Assembly: GCF_001651865.1 (NCBI RefSeq)
Contig: NZ_LPUX01000050.1
Location: forward strand, 186,492-250,491
Length of the DNA stretch: 64,000 nucleotides
Origin: Sinorhizobium glycinis
Lineage (GTDB): Bacteria; Pseudomonadota; Alphaproteobacteria; Rhizobiales; Rhizobiaceae
Reading direction: 5' to 3'
Both the position numbers and the translations under genes were made by a program. Positions 10,521 through 23,095 of this stretch are shown here, in pieces (positions within the stretch are counted from its first letter, which is position 1; every line of letters starts with the position of its first letter). The notes under the pieces are model-generated. The model worked only from the letters and a program-made list of their open reading frames with translations, did not search any database and was not told where the DNA came from.

Positions 10521-10760
10521 TCCCACCTCTTCACCACGGATTGATTCGCGATCCGCCGGGATCGTCAAACGAGCGACACCTAGCACGGTTTTGCTCGCGG
10601 TCAGGACTGCTATTCTGACAACTCACAGGAATGCGCTGGTCGCTCAGAGACAGCAAAGCTGCTTTGCAGGAGAAGCTCGCAAAAGTTGAAAACGGGCGGA
10701 ACTGCTCCTATCTGCTTAGGATCGCCTATGACAGGCCTACATAGGATTGCAACTACTCTG

Positions 10761-10937
10761 ATGTCCCAACGCGAAACCGAGAACCACTTTCAATTTGACA
10801 AGCAAATGCGCGAGGCGGGCAAGGACGCTTACCGCGTCATCTCGCGGGCCGAAGCGCGTCGCTCATGGCTTAGCCTGGCCCTTGCGATCGCCATTGTGCT
10901 TGCGCTTGCCGCCTTCATCCTGCCTACGGCCTTTTGA
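10761..10937 (+). CDS. Small single-pass membrane protein
   Basis: 58 residues from MSQRETENHFQF: a charged N-terminal cytoplasmic half and one hydrophobic segment (WLSLALAIAIVLALAAFILP) at the C-terminus, the pattern of a tail-anchored or N-in protein. An earlier ATG at 10728 or 10686 in the same frame is possible. No family is recognised. It ends 4 bp before the convergent murI stop. Confidence 0.55.
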   Translation: MSQRETENHFQFDKQMREAGKDAYRVISRAEARRSWLSLALAIAIVLALAAFILPTAF

Positions 10938-10940
10938 CGA

Positions 10941-11744
10941 TCAGGCCGAACGAACGGTGAGCCCAAAGCCCTGCATCAATCGTCGCGTGGCGAAGTCCGG
11001 CTTGCCTGAGGTGAATATCGCCGGGTCCTCCCCGTTCAATGGCTCGAAACCGTTCGGCAGCGGCACGAGCGAACGCGCCCGCCGCGCGATCGCTTCGGCC
11101 GGATCCAGCCAATCGACCGGCCAGGGCGCGAGCCGGCGGAAGACATTGGCCATGAAGGGATAGTGCGTGCAGGCGAGCACGACGATATCGGTTTTCTTTC
11201 CATCCGCCTCGACAAAACAAGGCGCGATCTCGGCCAGGACTGCATCATCGGCCAACGTTTCGCCGCGGATATAGGCTTCCGCCATGCGCGCCAGGCTTTC
11301 CGAACCGACCAGCCGGACGTGGCATTGCGTCGCGAAGGACTGGATGAGGTCGCGCGTATAGGCGCGCTTGACCGTACCGGGCGTCGCCAGAACCGAAACC
11401 AGCCCCGAGCGCGTGCGCTCCGCGGCAGGCTTGATTGCCGGTACCGTGCCGACGAAGGTCATCTGCGGATAGGCGGCGCGCAAGTCTGCTCCAACCAGCG
11501 TGAAGGCAGTGTTGCAGGCGATGATGCAGATTTCCGGATCGTGGCCAGCCAGCAAGTCGCCGAATAGCGCGATCACCCGCTCCTTCAGGGCGCCCTCCTC
11601 CCAGCCGCCATAGGGAAAGCCGGCATCGTCGGCGACATAGATGAAGTGCCGTTCAGGCATCAGCACGCGTGCCTCGCGCAGCACCGTCAGGCCGCCGATG
11701 CCGCTGTCGAAGACGAGAATGGGCTTGAAGTCAGTCGTCGTCAC
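10941..11744 (-). CDS. murI: Glutamate racemase
   Basis: 267 residues from a GTG start. Interconverts L- and D-glutamate for peptidoglycan. Both catalytic cysteines are in their motifs (ACNTAFT and LACTHYPF), as is the N-terminal [10 protein letters not shown]. The GTG at 11744 overlaps the last codons of trmJ, so the two genes are probably translationally coupled; an in-frame ATG at 11789 inside trmJ would add 15 untypical residues. Confidence 0.92.
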   Translation of the reverse strand: MTTTDFKPILVFDSGIGGLTVLREARVLMPERHFIYVADDAGFPYGGWEEGALKERVIALFGDLLAGHDPEICIIACNTAFTLVGADLRAAYPQMTFVGTVPAIKPAAERTRSGLVSVLATPGTVKRAYTRDLIQSFATQCHVRLVGSESLARMAEAYIRGETLADDAVLAEIAPCFVEADGKKTDIVVLACTHYPFMANVFRRLAPWPVDWLDPAEAIARRARSLVPLPNGFEPLNGEDPAIFTSGKPDFATRRLMQGFGLTVRSA

Positions 11745-12558
11745 CGCCGCCTTGCACTTTCCTGCTGCGCACGGGCGCGCCAGAGCCACGCGGGTTTTCG
11801 CGCGTGAACCGATCGAGCGATGAGATGACGCCGCGCAGCACCTGGATTTCGGATTCGCTGAAGGATGGCCTGGTCAGAACAGCGCGGAGATTTTCCACCA
11901 ATTTCGGCCTTTTGTCGGCGGAGCGAAAATAATTGCGCGCATCGAGCGCCTCTTCGAGATGATCGAACAGGCCCTGGAGATGTTCCTTGGTGGCCGGCCG
12001 CTGCTCGATTGCCTGGAAAGAAGTTTCATCCTCCGAATCCATGCCGGTCTTCATCCACTCATAGGACATCAGCAGCACGGCCTGGGCGAGATTGAGCGAA
12101 GCGAAGGCGGGATTGACCGGGAACGTCACGATCTCGTCGGCCAACGCCACTTCCTCATTCGTCAATCCGGTGCGCTCGCGGCCGAAGATGATGCCGACCG
12201 CCTCTCCGACCTTGAAGCGCTGCCGCAGCGTGCGGGCGGCGACGATCGGCGAACGCACCGGCTTGTAGCCGTCGCGGTCGCGCGCCGTGGTGGCGTAGAC
12301 GAAGTTGAGGTCGGCGATCGCCTCCTCCAGCGAATTGTAGAGCTTGGCGCCGTCGATCACGTGATCGGCGCGGCTCGCGGCCGAGCGCGCCTTTTCGCTC
12401 GGCCATCCATCACGCGGATTGACGAGGCGCAGTTCCGACAAGCCGAAATTCGCCATGGCGCGCGCCACCATGCCGATATTTTCCCCAAGCTGGGGGTAAG
12501 CGAGAATGATCGCCGGACCTTCGGTCAAAAGTTCGCGCTCGCTGTTGGTTCCTGCCAT
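11731..12558 (-). CDS. trmJ: RNA methyltransferase, TrmH family group 1 (TrmJ-like)
   Basis: 275-residue SPOUT (knotted) methyltransferase. TrmJ methylates the ribose 2'-O of residue 32 in several tRNAs. The knot motifs are present: [15 protein letters not shown], the AdoMet-binding [14 protein letters not shown] and the [13 protein letters not shown] helix. The C-terminal extension ([18 protein letters not shown]) is typical of TrmJ. It overlaps murI by 14 bp and shares its transcript. Confidence 0.9.
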   Translation of the reverse strand: MAGTNSERELLTEGPAIILAYPQLGENIGMVARAMANFGLSELRLVNPRDGWPSEKARSAASRADHVIDGAKLYNSLEEAIADLNFVYATTARDRDGYKPVRSPIVAARTLRQRFKVGEAVGIIFGRERTGLTNEEVALADEIVTFPVNPAFASLNLAQAVLLMSYEWMKTGMDSEDETSFQAIEQRPATKEHLQGLFDHLEEALDARNYFRSADKRPKLVENLRAVLTRPSFSESEIQVLRGVISSLDRFTRENPRGSGAPVRSRKVQGGGDDD

Positions 12559-12768
12559 CGTGTCGTTACCTTCACCTTCTTTCGGCGCTTCCCTCGCATA
12601 AAAGCCTTGGAAGTTAAAGCCGGGACGCTAAAGTCGGCAACGCCCCTGCTTCACCCAAAGTTTCGGCCGAGCATGCTTTGCCTTGCGGGATCACAGTGCT
12701 ATAGGGCTCTGGATTTTCCCACCGTCGGAATGCTGCACGCGGTGTTCCGCAAGCTACGAGGCATATCA

Positions 12769-13983
12769 ATGGCAAAGATCAAGGTCGCCAATCCGGTCGT
12801 CGAGCTCGACGGCGACGAGATGACCCGCATCATCTGGCAGTTCATCAAGGACAAGCTGATCCATCCCTATCTCGACCTCGATCTCGAATATTACGATCTC
12901 AGCGTCGAGAACCGCGATGCGACCGAAGACCGGGTGACGATCGATGCCGCGAACGCCATCAAGAAGCACGGCGTCGGCGTCAAGTGCGCGACGATCACGC
13001 CGGACGAAGCCCGCGTTGAGGAATTCAACCTGAAGAAGATGTGGAAGTCGCCGAACGGCACGATCCGCAACATTTTGGGCGGGGTCATCTTCCGCGAGCC
13101 GATCATCTGCAAGAACGTGCCGCGCCTCGTTCCCGGCTGGACCAAGCCGATCATCGTCGGCCGCCACGCCTTCGGCGACCAGTACCGCGCCACCGACTTC
13201 AAGTTCCCGGGCAAGGGCAAGCTCACGATCAAGTTCGTCGGCGAAGACGGCCAGACGATCGAGCACGACGTCTATGACGCACCGGGCGCCGGCGTTGCGC
13301 TCGCCATGTACAACCTCGACGAATCGATCACCGAATTCGCCCGCGCCTCCTTCAACTACGGCCTGCAGCGCAAGGTACCGGTCTATCTGTCGACCAAGAA
13401 CACGATCCTGAAAGCCTATGACGGCCGCTTCAAGGACATCTTCCAGAAGGTGTTCGACGAGGAATTCGCCGAAGAGTTCAAAGCCGCCAAGCTCTGGTAC
13501 GAGCACCGCCTGATCGACGACATGGTCGCCTCCGCACTGAAGTGGTCCGGCGGCTATGTCTGGGCCTGCAAGAACTACGACGGCGACGTACAGTCGGATA
13601 TCGTCGCCCAGGGCTTCGGCTCGCTCGGCCTGATGACCTCGGTGCTGATGACGCCGGACGGCAAGACGGTCGAAGCGGAGGCGGCGCACGGCACGGTTAC
13701 CCGCCATTACCGTCAGCACCAGAAGGGCGAGGAAACGTCGACCAACTCGATCGCGTCGATCTTCGCCTGGACCCGCGGTCTTGCGCACCGCGCCAAGCTC
13801 GACGGCAATGCCGAACTCGCGAAGTTCTCCGAAACTCTGGAACGCGTCTGCGTCGAGACGGTCGAGGCCGGCTTCATGACCAAGGACCTGGCCCTGCTGA
13901 TCGGTCCCGATCAGCCGTGGCTCTCGACCACTGGCTTCCTCGACAAGATCGACGAGAACCTCAAGAAGGCAATGGCCGCGTAA
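12769..13983 (+). CDS. icd: Isocitrate dehydrogenase (NADP+)
   Basis: 404-residue homodimeric NADP-dependent enzyme of the eukaryotic-like type II group: isocitrate to 2-oxoglutarate plus CO2 in the TCA cycle. Seen: [20 protein letters not shown] at the N-terminus, TRIIW substrate loop, [20 protein letters not shown], and the NADP-binding [15 protein letters not shown]. The start at 12769 is MAKIKVANP. The long upstream open frame is an antisense shadow of trmJ. Ends in a clear terminator. Confidence 0.98.
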   Translation: MAKIKVANPVVELDGDEMTRIIWQFIKDKLIHPYLDLDLEYYDLSVENRDATEDRVTIDAANAIKKHGVGVKCATITPDEARVEEFNLKKMWKSPNGTIRNILGGVIFREPIICKNVPRLVPGWTKPIIVGRHAFGDQYRATDFKFPGKGKLTIKFVGEDGQTIEHDVYDAPGAGVALAMYNLDESITEFARASFNYGLQRKVPVYLSTKNTILKAYDGRFKDIFQKVFDEEFAEEFKAAKLWYEHRLIDDMVASALKWSGGYVWACKNYDGDVQSDIVAQGFGSLGLMTSVLMTPDGKTVEAEAAHGTVTRHYRQHQKGEETSTNSIASIFAWTRGLAHRAKLDGNAELAKFSETLERVCVETVEAGFMTKDLALLIGPDQPWLSTTGFLDKIDENLKKAMAA

Positions 13984-14010
13984 GCTGGCCACGACAATTG
14001 AAGCGTTTCG

Positions 14011-14041
14011 GAAACCCGGCCTCGCGCCGGGTTTCTTTTTG
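14011..14041 (+). terminator. Rho-independent terminator of icd
   Basis: Perfect 10-bp stem GAAACCCGGC/GCCGGGTTTC with a 5-base loop, followed by TTTTT, 27 bp past the icd stop. Confidence 0.9.
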
Positions 14042-14152
14042 ATTGGAGCCCCGCTTGGAGCGATAGTTGGAGGACCCGCCAGGGCGGTACACCGCGGGAC
14101 CGCAGGATGGGTCCTCGACCATTCCTAATGCAAGGCGAGTGAGGATCGAGCG

Positions 14153-14902
14153 ATGCGATTCAGACCGGTAAAGCTCGTCGCCTCGGATATAGACGGCACG
14201 CTGCTTGGCGATGCCGCGGCTGCCGAACGCTTTCGGGCCGCCTGGGAGGCGCTTTCCGGGCACGAGCGCCCGCTTCTGGTCTACAACAGCGGCCGGACGT
14301 CCGAAGACATCCTGTCATTGGTCGATGAAAATCTGTTGCCGGCGCCGGACTACGCTATCGGTGGCGTCGGCACGATGATTGCGGAAGGCCGGGTACGCAC
14401 GCGAATGGAGGCCTTCGCCAAGGAGCTTGGTCCCACGTTCGATGCCACCGCCATCGATGCGATCATGGCCGCCATCGAGGGCGCAGTGCTTCAGGCGGTC
14501 GCGGACCAACATCCGCACAAGGCAAGTTGGCACCTGCCCGACGCCGAGGAACAACGAATTAGCGAGATCGCAGCCAGGCTGGCGGCCGCCGGCGTGGATG
14601 TGAAGCTGATCTATTCGAGCAGCCGCGACCTTGACATCCTGCCCCGCTCCGGCGGCAAGGGTAGCGCGCTCGCCTGGATTTGCCGGGAGCTTGCCGTCGA
14701 CCCGGGTGAAGTGGTCGTCGCCGGCGACACTGGCAACGACCTTGAGATGTTCGAGATGCCGCATGTCCGCGGCATCGTCGTTGCCAACGCGCTTGCCGAG
14801 CTTCGCCGGGCCGTCGCCGGGGATCCCCGACACTATATGGCCCGCACCTCCCACGCCGACGGCGTGATCGAGGGCCTTCGCCACTGGGGTGTCATCCGAT
14901 AG
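14153..14902 (+). CDS. HAD-IIB hydrolase, sucrose-phosphatase-like
   Basis: 249-residue phosphatase of the HAD superfamily with a type IIB cap. Motif I is ASDIDGTLLGD, motif II lies in LVYNSGRT, and motif IV is GDTGNDLEMFEM, with GGKGSALAW before it. The layout is that of the sucrose-6F-phosphate phosphohydrolase domain (S6PP). No sucrose-phosphate synthase is adjacent, so the substrate remains unknown; other sugar or glyceryl phosphates are possible. Confidence 0.85.
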   Translation: MRFRPVKLVASDIDGTLLGDAAAAERFRAAWEALSGHERPLLVYNSGRTSEDILSLVDENLLPAPDYAIGGVGTMIAEGRVRTRMEAFAKELGPTFDATAIDAIMAAIEGAVLQAVADQHPHKASWHLPDAEEQRISEIAARLAAAGVDVKLIYSSSRDLDILPRSGGKGSALAWICRELAVDPGEVVVAGDTGNDLEMFEMPHVRGIVVANALAELRRAVAGDPRHYMARTSHADGVIEGLRHWGVIR

Positions 14903-15153
14903 GTTCGGCCGGACGCGGCGCGACCACATCATTGCAACGGAAGATAGATTTCCGTCAGCAGCTCGATCGGGGCGATTTCTCGCGGCCCCCCATATCGCAA
15001 TTCGCTCGAACACCATCAAACCAGTCTCTATTTGACAAATCCTGCTGACCCGCGGATCGGCTGCGCCGCTTGTGCGTCATGGCGACTCAGATAGGCTGGG
15101 AATGCCCGGCACGTAGGTTCCCGCCAACGTGGCCGATCCGGAAAGTCCCGCCG

Positions 15154-16812
15154 ATGCCCGATTCCCTCGTTCCGAAAACCGCCAGCGTCCTCGCAGAAGG
15201 ATATAATGTTGCCCGGCTGAAGGCGGATGCTTTCGCCGGCCTGACCGTCGCCATTGTCGCGCTTCCGCTTTCGATGGCGATCGCCATCGCCTCCGGCGTC
15301 ACGCCCGACCGCGGGCTCTACACGGCAATCGTCGGCGGCTTCCTGGTCTCGCTCCTCGGCGGCAGCCGGGTGCAGATCGGCGGCCCTGCCGGCGCCTTCA
15401 TCATTCTTGTCGCCGCCACCGGAGCCCGACATGGTATCGACGGCCTGCTGCTGGCAACCGCCATGGCCGGCGTCATGCTCGTTGCCGCGGGCTATCTGCG
15501 GCTCGGGCAATATATCAAGTTCATCCCCTACCCCGTCACGGTCGGCTTCACGGCGGGCATCGCCGTGATCATCTTTGCCAGCCAGTTGCGCGACCTTTTC
15601 GGCCTGACGCTTCCGGCCGGCGAACCGGGGCCGATCATTGAGAAGATCGTGGCACTTGGCGGATCCGCCGATACGGTCAATTCGGCTGCGGTTCTAACGG
15701 CGGTCCTGACGATCGGCACCATTCTGGCGCTGCGGCGACTTAGGCCGCATTGGCCTGGAATGCTGATTGCAGTTGCCGCCGCATCGGTGCTCGTCGCTAT
15801 CCTGCACCTACCGGCGGAAACGATCGGGACGCGCTTCGGTGGCATTCCGCGCGGACTGCCGTTTCCGACTTTGCCGCCGCTCTCCTTCGAAAAGGCGGTC
15901 GCGGTCTTCCCGGATGCCGTATCCTTTGCCCTGCTTGGTGCCATTGAATCACTGCTTTCGGCCGTGGTCGCCGACGGCATGACCGGACGCAAGCACCGCT
16001 CGAGCATGGAACTGATCGCCCAAGGAGTCGCGAATTTCTGTTCGGCGCTATTCGGCGGCATTTGCGTAACGGGCACGATCGCGCGCACGGCCACGAATGT
16101 GCGCGCCGGCGCCACGAGCCCGGTCTCGGGCATGCTGCATGCCGCCTTCCTGCTCCTCTTCATGATGTTTGCAGCGCCGCTTGCGAGCTATATCCCGCTC
16201 GCGTCGCTTGCCGGCGTACTCGCCATTGTCGCCTGGAATATGATCGAGAAACCCGCCTTCATGGCACTCTTGCGTTCCTCCTACGGCGATGCCGTCGTGC
16301 TGCTCGCCACCTTCCTGATTGTCGTCTTCCGCGAACTGACCGAAGGCATCGTGGTCGGCGTCGCGCTGGGCGCCATGCTGTTCATCACTCGAATGGCGAA
16401 AAGCATCTCTGTTGGTGAAGCGAAGCCCCTCCTGATGCTGCAATCGGAGAACGGCGAGGAGGAGCATCCGGTCATTGCCGATGATCCGGATACGGTCATC
16501 TATAGGATATCGGGCATCTTCTTCTTCGGATCGGCGGCCACCGTTGCCTCGGTGCTCGACCGGATCGCCGACCAGCGCCGAAACTTCATTCTGGACTGCT
16601 CCGAAGTTCTCTTCATGGATTCGACCGCCGCCAACGTCATCGAGGGTACGCTACGCAAAGCGGAGAGGATCGGCGTGCGGTTCATTATCGTGGGTGCCAA
16701 TACGCAGGTTCGCCGCGCGCTCTACCAGCACCACGTCCGTCCGCCGCGCGTCTTGATGCGCGCCTCGATCCAGGCAGCGCTCGAAACGATCCGCGGCGCA
16801 AAGGGCGCATGA
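15154..16812 (+). CDS. SulP family anion transporter with STAS domain
   Basis: 552-residue inner-membrane transporter. The N-terminal ~430 residues hold 10-14 hydrophobic helices, with GGPAGAFIILVAATG as the conserved SulP region. The C-terminal ~120 residues form a STAS domain (SCSEVLFMDSTAANVI-like core). SulP proteins move sulfate, bicarbonate or dicarboxylates; the substrate is not decided by sequence. The start at 15154 (MPDSLVPKTAS) is preferred; the frame extends 28 codons upstream without family support. Confidence 0.9.
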   Translation: MPDSLVPKTASVLAEGYNVARLKADAFAGLTVAIVALPLSMAIAIASGVTPDRGLYTAIVGGFLVSLLGGSRVQIGGPAGAFIILVAATGARHGIDGLLLATAMAGVMLVAAGYLRLGQYIKFIPYPVTVGFTAGIAVIIFASQLRDLFGLTLPAGEPGPIIEKIVALGGSADTVNSAAVLTAVLTIGTILALRRLRPHWPGMLIAVAAASVLVAILHLPAETIGTRFGGIPRGLPFPTLPPLSFEKAVAVFPDAVSFALLGAIESLLSAVVADGMTGRKHRSSMELIAQGVANFCSALFGGICVTGTIARTATNVRAGATSPVSGMLHAAFLLLFMMFAAPLASYIPLASLAGVLAIVAWNMIEKPAFMALLRSSYGDAVVLLATFLIVVFRELTEGIVVGVALGAMLFITRMAKSISVGEAKPLLMLQSENGEEEHPVIADDPDTVIYRISGIFFFGSAATVASVLDRIADQRRNFILDCSEVLFMDSTAANVIEGTLRKAERIGVRFIIVGANTQVRRALYQHHVRPPRVLMRASIQAALETIRGAKGA

Positions 16813-16840
16813 AAAAGGGCGCTGTAGCGCCCCTTTTCTC
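16812..16840. terminator. Probable bidirectional terminator between sulP and alaS
   Basis: Hairpin AAAAGGGCGC/GCGCCCCTTTT with a TGTA loop (one bulged C) between convergent stops, with A and T tracts on both sides. Confidence 0.65.
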
Positions 16841-16858
16841 ATTCTCGCATAATGCGGT

Positions 16859-19522
<2,664 letters not shown>

Positions 19523-19688
19523 CTTGCGTCCTATCTGTCACATACCGGCTGCAACCTACGCGTTTCCCGCGCTTTGCGCCGTTATCCTTCAACCCCGCGT
19601 CTATCACGCATAGCCGCCTCCCCCGATGACGCCGTCATCGGAACCACAGGCTTTTATCTTCCGCATATCATGCTGTCCAGACGGCAGC

Positions 19689-19719
19689 AAAAACCGGCCA
19701 ATCTGAGCGACGGCCGGTT
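19689..19719 (-). terminator. Rho-independent terminator of recA
   Basis: On the minus strand ACCGGCCGTC...GGCCGGT forms a 7-bp stem followed by TTTTT, about 30 bp past the recA stop. Confidence 0.75.
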
Positions 19720-19746
19720 GATGCGGCATCCAACTGAGGGCGGCTT

Positions 19747-20832
<1,086 letters not shown>

Positions 20833-20890
20833 GGGTCCACCTTTAGGTTATTGGAGCTATCGAGGCAATGAAGCCGCCGCAGGAGATTTT

Positions 20891-20905
20891 GTACATGTTT
20901 TGTTC
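20891..20905 (-). promoter_or_regulatory. LexA (SOS) operator of recA
   Basis: The minus strand reads GAACAAAACATGTAC, i.e. GAAC-N7-GTAC. This is exactly the operator form established by mutagenesis for Rhizobium etli recA. It overlaps the -10 region of a plausible promoter (TTGAAG, 17-bp spacer, AACAAA) and lies about 60 bp upstream of the recA start. Confidence 0.88.
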
Positions 20906-21062
20906 CACATTGGCAATGGCACTTCAACCGATTGAATAATAATGTTTATCGCGAGAGTGTTCGATTCCTGTTCACGGGATATTGTACTCCATTTCCACAT
21001 GTTGCGCGGCAATTCAGTCCGGCTTCTCGCCATGGCGCCGATTCGCCGACAGAGGTGTTCAA

Positions 21063-22010
21063 ATGACGAAGCGGGAAATCACCGTTCTGGGCGGCGCCCA
21101 TATCGACCGGCGCGGCCGCATCAGCGACACGACAGTGCCTGGAGCGAGCAACCCCGGAACATGGTTCGAGGAAGCAGGCGGCGGCGGCTTCAACGCCGCC
21201 AGGAACCTCGCGCGTCTCGGCCATCGGGTGCGGATGATCAGCCCGCGCGGGGGCGATCCGGCTGGCGAGATAGTGGCAGCCGCAGCAGCCGCCGCGGGCG
21301 TTATCGATTGCCCGTTCACCTTTCTCGACCGCAAGACCCCGAGCTATACCGCGATCCTCGAAAGGGACGGCAACCTGGTGATCGCGCTTGCCGACATGGA
21401 TCTCTATGGGTTGTTCTCGCCGCGCCGGCTGCAGCAGCGCGCGACGCGCGAGCTTCTTGCGGCGAGTGATCTCGTGCTCATGGACGCCAACCTGCCGCCA
21501 GAGACGCTGACGGCGCTAGTCGGCGCGGCGGCCGGAACGAGCCGCATTCTTGCCGGCATCGCTGTTTCTCCGGCCAAGGTTGTCCGCTACAGCCAAAGCC
21601 TTTCCGGGCTCGACTTCCTCTTCATGAACGAGGCGGAGGCGCGGGCGCTGACTGGCGCAGAGGCTGGCGCCGTCGAAAAATGGCCCTCGCTGCTGCGTTC
21701 CGCGGGTCTGTCCGGCGGCGTGGTCACCCGCGGCGGTAAGGCCGCGATTGCCTTCGACCGCGAAAACGCATGTCTCGCCGTGCCGCCTGCCCTGCCCGCC
21801 CTTGCCGACGTGACCGGTGCCGGTGACGCGCTGGCGTCGGGCTTTCTCGCCGCCCGGCTGGACGGCATCGGCCTCGCCGGGTGCCTCCGACACGGCATCG
21901 CCGCCGCCGTCCTAGCCCTCCACTCGCCGTTTGCCGCCGCCGAAGAAATGTCGGCGGAGAATCTGGAACAGGTGCTGGCTCTTGTGCCGGAGCCGCAAAT
22001 GCTGTCATGA
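21063..22010 (+). CDS. psuK: PfkB-family kinase, probable pseudouridine kinase
   Basis: 315-residue ribokinase-fold sugar kinase: GGGGFNAARNLARLGHRV near the N-terminus and the anion-hole/catalytic DVTGAGDALASGF near the C-terminus. On its own it could be any PfkB kinase. The next gene is a pseudouridine-5'-phosphate glycosidase 87 bp downstream, so phosphorylation of pseudouridine is the best assignment. The start at 21063 (MTKREITVLGG) is chosen over the longer open frame. Confidence 0.88.
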   Translation: MTKREITVLGGAHIDRRGRISDTTVPGASNPGTWFEEAGGGGFNAARNLARLGHRVRMISPRGGDPAGEIVAAAAAAAGVIDCPFTFLDRKTPSYTAILERDGNLVIALADMDLYGLFSPRRLQQRATRELLAASDLVLMDANLPPETLTALVGAAAGTSRILAGIAVSPAKVVRYSQSLSGLDFLFMNEAEARALTGAEAGAVEKWPSLLRSAGLSGGVVTRGGKAAIAFDRENACLAVPPALPALADVTGAGDALASGFLAARLDGIGLAGCLRHGIAAAVLALHSPFAAAEEMSAENLEQVLALVPEPQMLS

Positions 22011-22097
22011 AATCGGCAACCGAATTCCAGGCGGATGCGAAAAATGCCTGGCAATTTTTCGCCCGCCTCACGCTCCCCTCATCAGAAGCGAAAGACC

Positions 22098-23036
22098 ATG
22101 ACAAAACCCTCCTCGCCCCTCCTGCCGATCGAATATTCCGTTGAAGTCGCGGCCGCCAAGGCGCGCGGCGCACCCGTCGTCGCACTGGAATCGACGATCA
22201 TCACGCATGGCATGCCTTATCCGGGCAATCTCGACATGGCACGCAGCGTCGAGGCGATCATTCGCGACCAGGGGGCGGTCCCCGCCACCATCGCGGTGAT
22301 CCACGGCGTTCTTCATATCGGCCTCGATGACACGACGCTGGAAGCGCTTGCGAGGACTCAGGGAGCAATGAAGCTGTCGCGCGCCGATCTTGCCTTCGCG
22401 CTTGCCGAACGCCGCACAGGGGCCACGACGGTCGCCGCAACAATGATCGCTGCCGCCCGCGCCGGCATCAGCGTTTTTGCGACCGGCGGCATCGGCGGCG
22501 TCCACCGCGGCGCCGAACAGAGTTTCGACATCTCCGCCGATCTTGACGAACTCGCCCGAACCGGGGTGATCGTCGTTTGCGCCGGCGCCAAGGCCATTCT
22601 CGATATTCCAAAGACGCTTGAGGTCCTGGAAACCAGAGGCGTCCCGGTCGTCACCTATGACAGCGAGGACTTCCCCGCCTTCTGGTCGCGCGATTCGGGC
22701 ATCAAGAGCCCGCTTATGCTGAACAGCCCGGCGGCTATCGCCAATTTCCAGCGGATGCGCGAATTGCTCGGCGTCGACGGCGGCATGCTGGTCGCCAATC
22801 CGGTTCCGGAAGAAAGCGAAATTCCACGGGAGGAAATGGAGATCTACATCGCGCGTGCGCTGGACAATGCGGCGAGCGACGGGATCTCCGGCAAGGCGGT
22901 GACACCCTATCTGCTCGACAACCTCTACCACATGACCGAGGGGCGAAGCCTCGACACCAATATCGCCCTTGTCGAAAACAACGCGCGCCTTGCAGCCGAA
23001 ATCGCCGTCGCGTTGGCGGCAAGCAAGGCGAAATAG
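22098..23036 (+). CDS. psuG: Pseudouridine-5'-phosphate glycosidase
   Basis: 312-residue Mn-dependent enzyme cleaving the C-C glycosidic bond of pseudouridine 5'-phosphate to uracil and ribose 5-phosphate. Diagnostic stretches: ALESTIITHGMPYPGNL, ARAGISVFATGGIGGVHRGA and the SKSPLM-like IKSPLMLNSP. The start is at 22098 (MTKPSSPLLP). Together with psuK it makes a complete catabolic pair for pseudouridine released by RNA turnover. Confidence 0.94.
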   Translation: MTKPSSPLLPIEYSVEVAAAKARGAPVVALESTIITHGMPYPGNLDMARSVEAIIRDQGAVPATIAVIHGVLHIGLDDTTLEALARTQGAMKLSRADLAFALAERRTGATTVAATMIAAARAGISVFATGGIGGVHRGAEQSFDISADLDELARTGVIVVCAGAKAILDIPKTLEVLETRGVPVVTYDSEDFPAFWSRDSGIKSPLMLNSPAAIANFQRMRELLGVDGGMLVANPVPEESEIPREEMEIYIARALDNAASDGISGKAVTPYLLDNLYHMTEGRSLDTNIALVENNARLAAEIAVALAASKAK

Positions 23037-23095
23037 GAGAAGTCTAGCGCCCGGCGCCAAACGCGTCGGGCCATCTTCCGGGCTACTGCACGGCC

